From the NCBI GenBank assembly GCA_002862785.1, contig PKDZ01000004.1, forward strand, positions 32,803 through 96,802: 64,000 nucleotides of DNA. The letters run 5' to 3'. This DNA is from Flavobacteriales bacterium. GTDB taxonomy: Bacteria > Bacteroidota > Bacteroidia > Flavobacteriales_D > Sanyastnellaceae. How positions within the stretch are numbered: the first letter of the stretch is position 1; every line of letters starts with the position of its first letter. Below are positions 61,135-64,000 of the stretch, piece by piece. The notes beneath the pieces are model-generated. The model had not been told where the DNA came from, ran no database searches, and saw only the letters and a program-made list of their open reading frames with translations. Both the position numbers and the translations under genes were made by a program.

Positions 61135-64000
61135 TCACTGCGTCACGAGCAGCTTCTTCACGGCCATGTACGTACTGGATGCGATGCGGATCTGGTACAT
61201 GCCGGCCTCGAGGCCATTGGCATCCACATTCATCAGATACTCCACGTCGGTCATGGCGTTTCCGTCATACAGCTCCTGGATCAACTCTCCAGCCATGTTG
61301 TAGAGGTCCACGCGCAGGCGCATGTTGTGGGACACCACGAAGCCGAGCTGGCTCACGTCGTTGGTCGGGTTCGGCATGAGGCCCGTCACGCGGATCGGAT
61401 CCTTGAGGTCCCCGACGACGGAGATGTCAAACGGCTGGTGGCCGCTCTCCTCACCCGAGACGTAGGCTCCACCGGCGTTGGACTCGTCGCCCTCCACCGT
61501 GTAGGAGAAGGTCGTCGTGTTGCCACAGGCATCGCTGACGGTATAAGCGTATTCAGCGCTCCACGGCATCGTGCAGTCGAGGTCGAGCATGATGTCACCG
61601 CTGGAAGCGACGGAGCCCTGGGAGGCCCCGTTGACCACGAGCTCTCCGCTCCAGTAGAACCAGGCGCTGGCGCCGTACTTGGCGTTCTGATTGTTGGCGC
61701 CCTGTCCGACCTGCAGGCCGTAGTAGTAGTTCATCGGTTGGTGCGTCAAACTGAGTTCGGATCCGGCGTAGATGCCGGTGCCGATCATGCCGCCGGTCTG
61801 CATCACGAAGTAGTCCCAGCCGGTCCAAGGCGACTGGCCCGGGAGGACGTTGGCGCAATCTTTCTTGTAGCCGCGCCCGAGGCCACTCCACTGGGCCCAG
61901 TTGAAGGCTTCATTGTAGTCAGCGCTCCAGATGAAGCCACCCGTGCCGTCGGCATTGGTCACCTCCACCTCGATGTGCAGGGTCTGGTCGTAGAAGCTCT
62001 CCACGATGTTGACATCGCCATCGGCGATGGTGAAGGCCTCGCCACCGAAGTAGGCTCCTTCCAGCACAATGGCCGCCGGAGCGCTGCCGTCGCAGGCTTC
62101 ACCGTCGAGGAACGCAGCCGGCGTGGACGCGCCGCAGTAGTTGCCGATGTCGTCCGTGGGCACGAATCCGGAGAAGGACTCCGTCTCCACGATGGTGACG
62201 TCGCCGCCACAGGCGTCTGCCGCGTCGAGATCAATCGGGTTCGGCACGCTGATGAAGGCGAAAATGTCGTCCGCATCGGCTTCCGAAATCGTCTCTCCGT
62301 TTTCGATGCCTTCGCTGTCGGTGATCTGCGGTGCCGTCACATCGAGGAAGGTGAGCGTCTGGATGTACTCGCCCACGGTCTCGTTGCCACACTCGTCCGT
62401 GGCGGTGGCCATGAACGTCCGCGTGATCGTGTAGCTGCCGGCATCCTCGCAGAGGTACTCCGGTGCGCTGTCGGTCATCGTCACGGCGCTCACCGTCGGC
62501 TCGTCCGTGCAGTTGTCCGTGGCAGATGCCGTCACGCTGGCTGTAGCCGGTATATCGCCTGTGCAGTCGGCGCCCAGCTCGATGGTGAGGTCCTCCGGCA
62601 CGCTGTCGAAGAAGACCATCGGAGCGGTGTCGTCCAGCACGGTGATGTGCTGGAGGGTCGTGTCGCTGTCCGTGTTGCCGGAGGCGTCCACGGCGTGGAT
62701 GATCCAGCGGCGGTCGAACTCGCGGCAACCGGCCATACCGGTCTCGTTGATCACGTCGTAGACAATCTCGACTTCTGCGCCGCAGTTGTCGGTCGCCTCA
62801 TACCAAGGTTGGCCGGCGGCGAAGAGGTCCACTTCGTTGACACAGGTCTCTCCGGCAGAGAGGGTGTAGGCCTCGAGGTCGAAGATGTAGACCACCGGCG
62901 CTTCGTTGTCCTCCACGGTCACGTAGGCCGTCTCGGAGGTCGAGTTGCCGTTCACGTCGGTTACGGTCAGGACGACCGCGTTGTTTCCGAGATCATCGCA
63001 ATCGAAGTCGCTGATGTCAAGGGACATTCCATCGACACCACAATTGTCCGTGGCGGAGACCAGAACATCACCGGGCTCAATGGATACCGTTCCGTCCGGT
63101 CCAAGCTCGACTGTGATGCCGCTTCCGGTCACGACCTCCACGACGGGGCCGAGGTTGTCCTCCACCGTCACCGTAGCGCTGGCGGTCGTGGCGTTGCCGT
63201 TCACGTCGGTCACGGTCACGACGACCGCATTGTCTCCTAGGTCATCGCAGTCGAAGCTGGTGATGTCGAGGGCCATGCTGGCGATGCCGCAGTTGTCCGA
63301 AGCAGACGCCACGAGATCGTTCACAGAAACACTGACCGTACCGTCCGCACCTAGCTCGACCGTGATGCCGTCCGTTGGCACCAGTTCCACGGTTGGGGCG
63401 ATGTCGTCGACCACCGTCACGGTCACCGAGGTGGTGGCCGTGTTGCCGGCGATGTCGGTCACCGTCAGGGTCACCGTGTTGTCGCCCACATCGGAGCAAT
63501 CGAAATCCGTCTGGCCGGCCAGAAGGTCAATGACGTTGAAGTCGTCCTCGGAGCCGTCATCCAAATCCTCGTCCTCAATGAAGACATTGCCGTCCTCGTC
63601 CAGCACGACCGTTATGTCCGCTCCCGCTGCTGACGGATTTGTGCTGTGCACGATGATGTTGAGGAACGCGAAGATGCTCGACTGTCCGCAGTCATCGATG
63701 TGCAGGGCACTGAAGCCCACGGCGCCATCGGCAAGCGGACCGGTTTCAAACGCAGCGTATCCATTGTCCACATCCGTCTGCGTGACGGTGTGGGTCTGGG
63801 ACAACGTGCCGCCGATGTACAGCTCGACGATGTCGCCGGCCTCGGCGGATTCCACACTGGAGCCCGTGAAGACCACGTGCACCGTCGGCGTGTCGTCGTT
63901 GGTGATGTTGTCGCTGTTGCTCAAGCCGGTGTCGCTGCCGTCCGTGAGGTCGATCAACGGGCAGCTCGGCGCGTGGTCGTCGATCACCGTGAAGGTGGCC
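61135..64000 (-). CDS. Large secreted Ig-like repeat protein with T9SS domain, 5' end outside window
   Basis: About 955 residues are visible and the frame is open to the right edge, so the N-terminus is outside. It shows tandem HYR/Ig-like modules rich in Asp and aromatic/Cys pairs: an 83-residue unit ending VTVTVVDD, VTVEDN and YVTVEDN occurs three times. A diverged region with paired Cys and a lectin-like aromatic region (near 760-830, YYYGLQVGQGANNQNAKYGA) follow. A type A T9SS domain ends it (GLMPNPTNDVSQLGF to YMAVKKLLVTQ). It is probably a surface adhesin or matrix protein. Confidence 0.85.
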   Translation of the reverse strand, partial: ATFTVIDDHAPSCPLIDLTDGSDTGLSNSDNITNDDTPTVHVVFTGSSVESAEAGDIVELYIGGTLSQTHTVTQTDVDNGYAAFETGPLADGAVGFSALHIDDCGQSSIFAFLNIIVHSTNPSAAGADITVVLDEDGNVFIEDEDLDDGSEDDFNVIDLLAGQTDFDCSDVGDNTVTLTVTDIAGNTATTSVTVTVVDDIAPTVELVPTDGITVELGADGTVSVSVNDLVASASDNCGIASMALDITSFDCDDLGDNAVVVTVTDVNGNATTASATVTVEDNLGPVVEVVTGSGITVELGPDGTVSIEPGDVLVSATDNCGVDGMSLDISDFDCDDLGNNAVVLTVTDVNGNSTSETAYVTVEDNEAPVVYIFDLEAYTLSAGETCVNEVDLFAAGQPWYEATDNCGAEVEIVYDVINETGMAGCREFDRRWIIHAVDASGNTDSDTTLQHITVLDDTAPMVFFDSVPEDLTIELGADCTGDIPATASVTASATDNCTDEPTVSAVTMTDSAPEYLCEDAGSYTITRTFMATATDECGNETVGEYIQTLTFLDVTAPQITDSEGIENGETISEADADDIFAFISVPNPIDLDAADACGGDVTIVETESFSGFVPTDDIGNYCGASTPAAFLDGEACDGSAPAAIVLEGAYFGGEAFTIADGDVNIVESFYDQTLHIEVEVTNADGTGGFIWSADYNEAFNWAQWSGLGRGYKKDCANVLPGQSPWTGWDYFVMQTGGMIGTGIYAGSELSLTHQPMNYYYGLQVGQGANNQNAKYGASAWFYWSGELVVNGASQGSVASSGDIMLDLDCTMPWSAEYAYTVSDACGNTTTFSYTVEGDESNAGGAYVSGEESGHQPFDISVVGDLKDPIRVTGLMPNPTNDVSQLGFVVSHNMRLRVDLYNMAGELIQELYDGNAMTDVEYLMNVDANGLEAGMYQIRIASSTYMAVKKLLVTQ
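62764..63510 (-). repeat. Tandem 83-residue (249-bp) Ig-like repeats
   Basis: Units run from 63510 to 63262, 63261 to 63013 and 63012 to about 62764. The first two keep exact length and share FDC, GDNxVxxTVTD, TVTV, DGTVS and SDNCG. The third matches in its first half (FDCDDLGNNAVVLTVTDVNG) and diverges afterwards. The DNA is similar enough to suggest recent duplication or exchange. Confidence 0.75.

Noticed and set aside
61327..63240. A 637-codon plus-strand open frame
   Set aside because: Antisense to the Ig-repeat gene; repeat-driven.

Overview
The window is about 64 kb of GC-rich chromosome from a member of the Bacteroidota. Three things support this placement. At least six secreted proteins end in type IX secretion (T9SS) type A sorting domains. 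Promoters fit the Bacteroidota TAnnTTTG -7 box, and the starts show no consistent Shine-Dalgarno sequence. Several genes are typical of the phylum: type III glutamine synthetase, DUF983, an OmpA/TPR/propeller protein, and aryl-sulfotransferase-like T9SS cargo. The unusually high GC and the cargo repertoire suggest an aquatic Flavobacteriales-like lineage, but the order cannot be fixed from this window. No phage, insertion sequence, CRISPR array or replication origin was seen.

Positions 1-5.3 kb hold sulfate activation (cysC, DUF2061, the 5' part of cysD), a structured intergenic block that may encode a small RNA, and an operon purB - ABC exporter - DUF983. Positions 5.3-16.9 kb hold compactly packed metabolism (metallo-hydrolase, pyrD, smpB, rsmE, pckA) around a tandem pair of secreted aryl-sulfotransferase-like proteins and a crotonase. 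Positions 16.9-24.3 kb carry envelope and secreted proteins (fasciclin lipoprotein, FG-GAP repeat protein, MORN protein, subtilisin-like protease, a very basic small protein) and mdh. Positions 24.4-29.2 kb hold tRNA-Thr(CGT), a four-base-overlap chain (PhnP-like hydrolase - LpxL-like acyltransferase - rarA), and a large conserved protein of unknown function.

Positions 29.2-43.9 kb are the transcription/translation superoperon, read on the minus strand: rpsU - xerC - hpf - tRNA-Thr(TGT) - tRNA-Tyr - tRNA-Gly - tRNA-Thr(GGT) - tuf - tRNA-Trp - secE - nusG - rplK - rplA - rplJ - rplL - rpoB - rpoC. It has a good tRNA-type promoter, an inter-tuf hairpin, and two tandem inverted repeats between rplL and rpoB. 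Positions 44-56.2 kb hold an acyl-CoA dehydrogenase, a helix-hairpin-helix protein, an amino-acid:sodium symporter, a K+ channel with RCK domains, the pyrF/prfA/purM cluster, an OmpA-family protein and glnA(III). Positions 56.3-64 kb hold a very large PNGase F-like secreted protein with an inserted LamG domain, an aminotransferase, and the C-terminal part of an Ig-like repeat protein that runs off the window.

The most notable pattern is regulatory. Many genes have a -7 box only 4-6 nt before the start codon, which predicts leaderless mRNAs. Others share boxes 18-32 nt upstream. I used this pattern, together with signal peptides and family lengths, to trim many over-long open frames that begin at upstream TTG or GTG codons.
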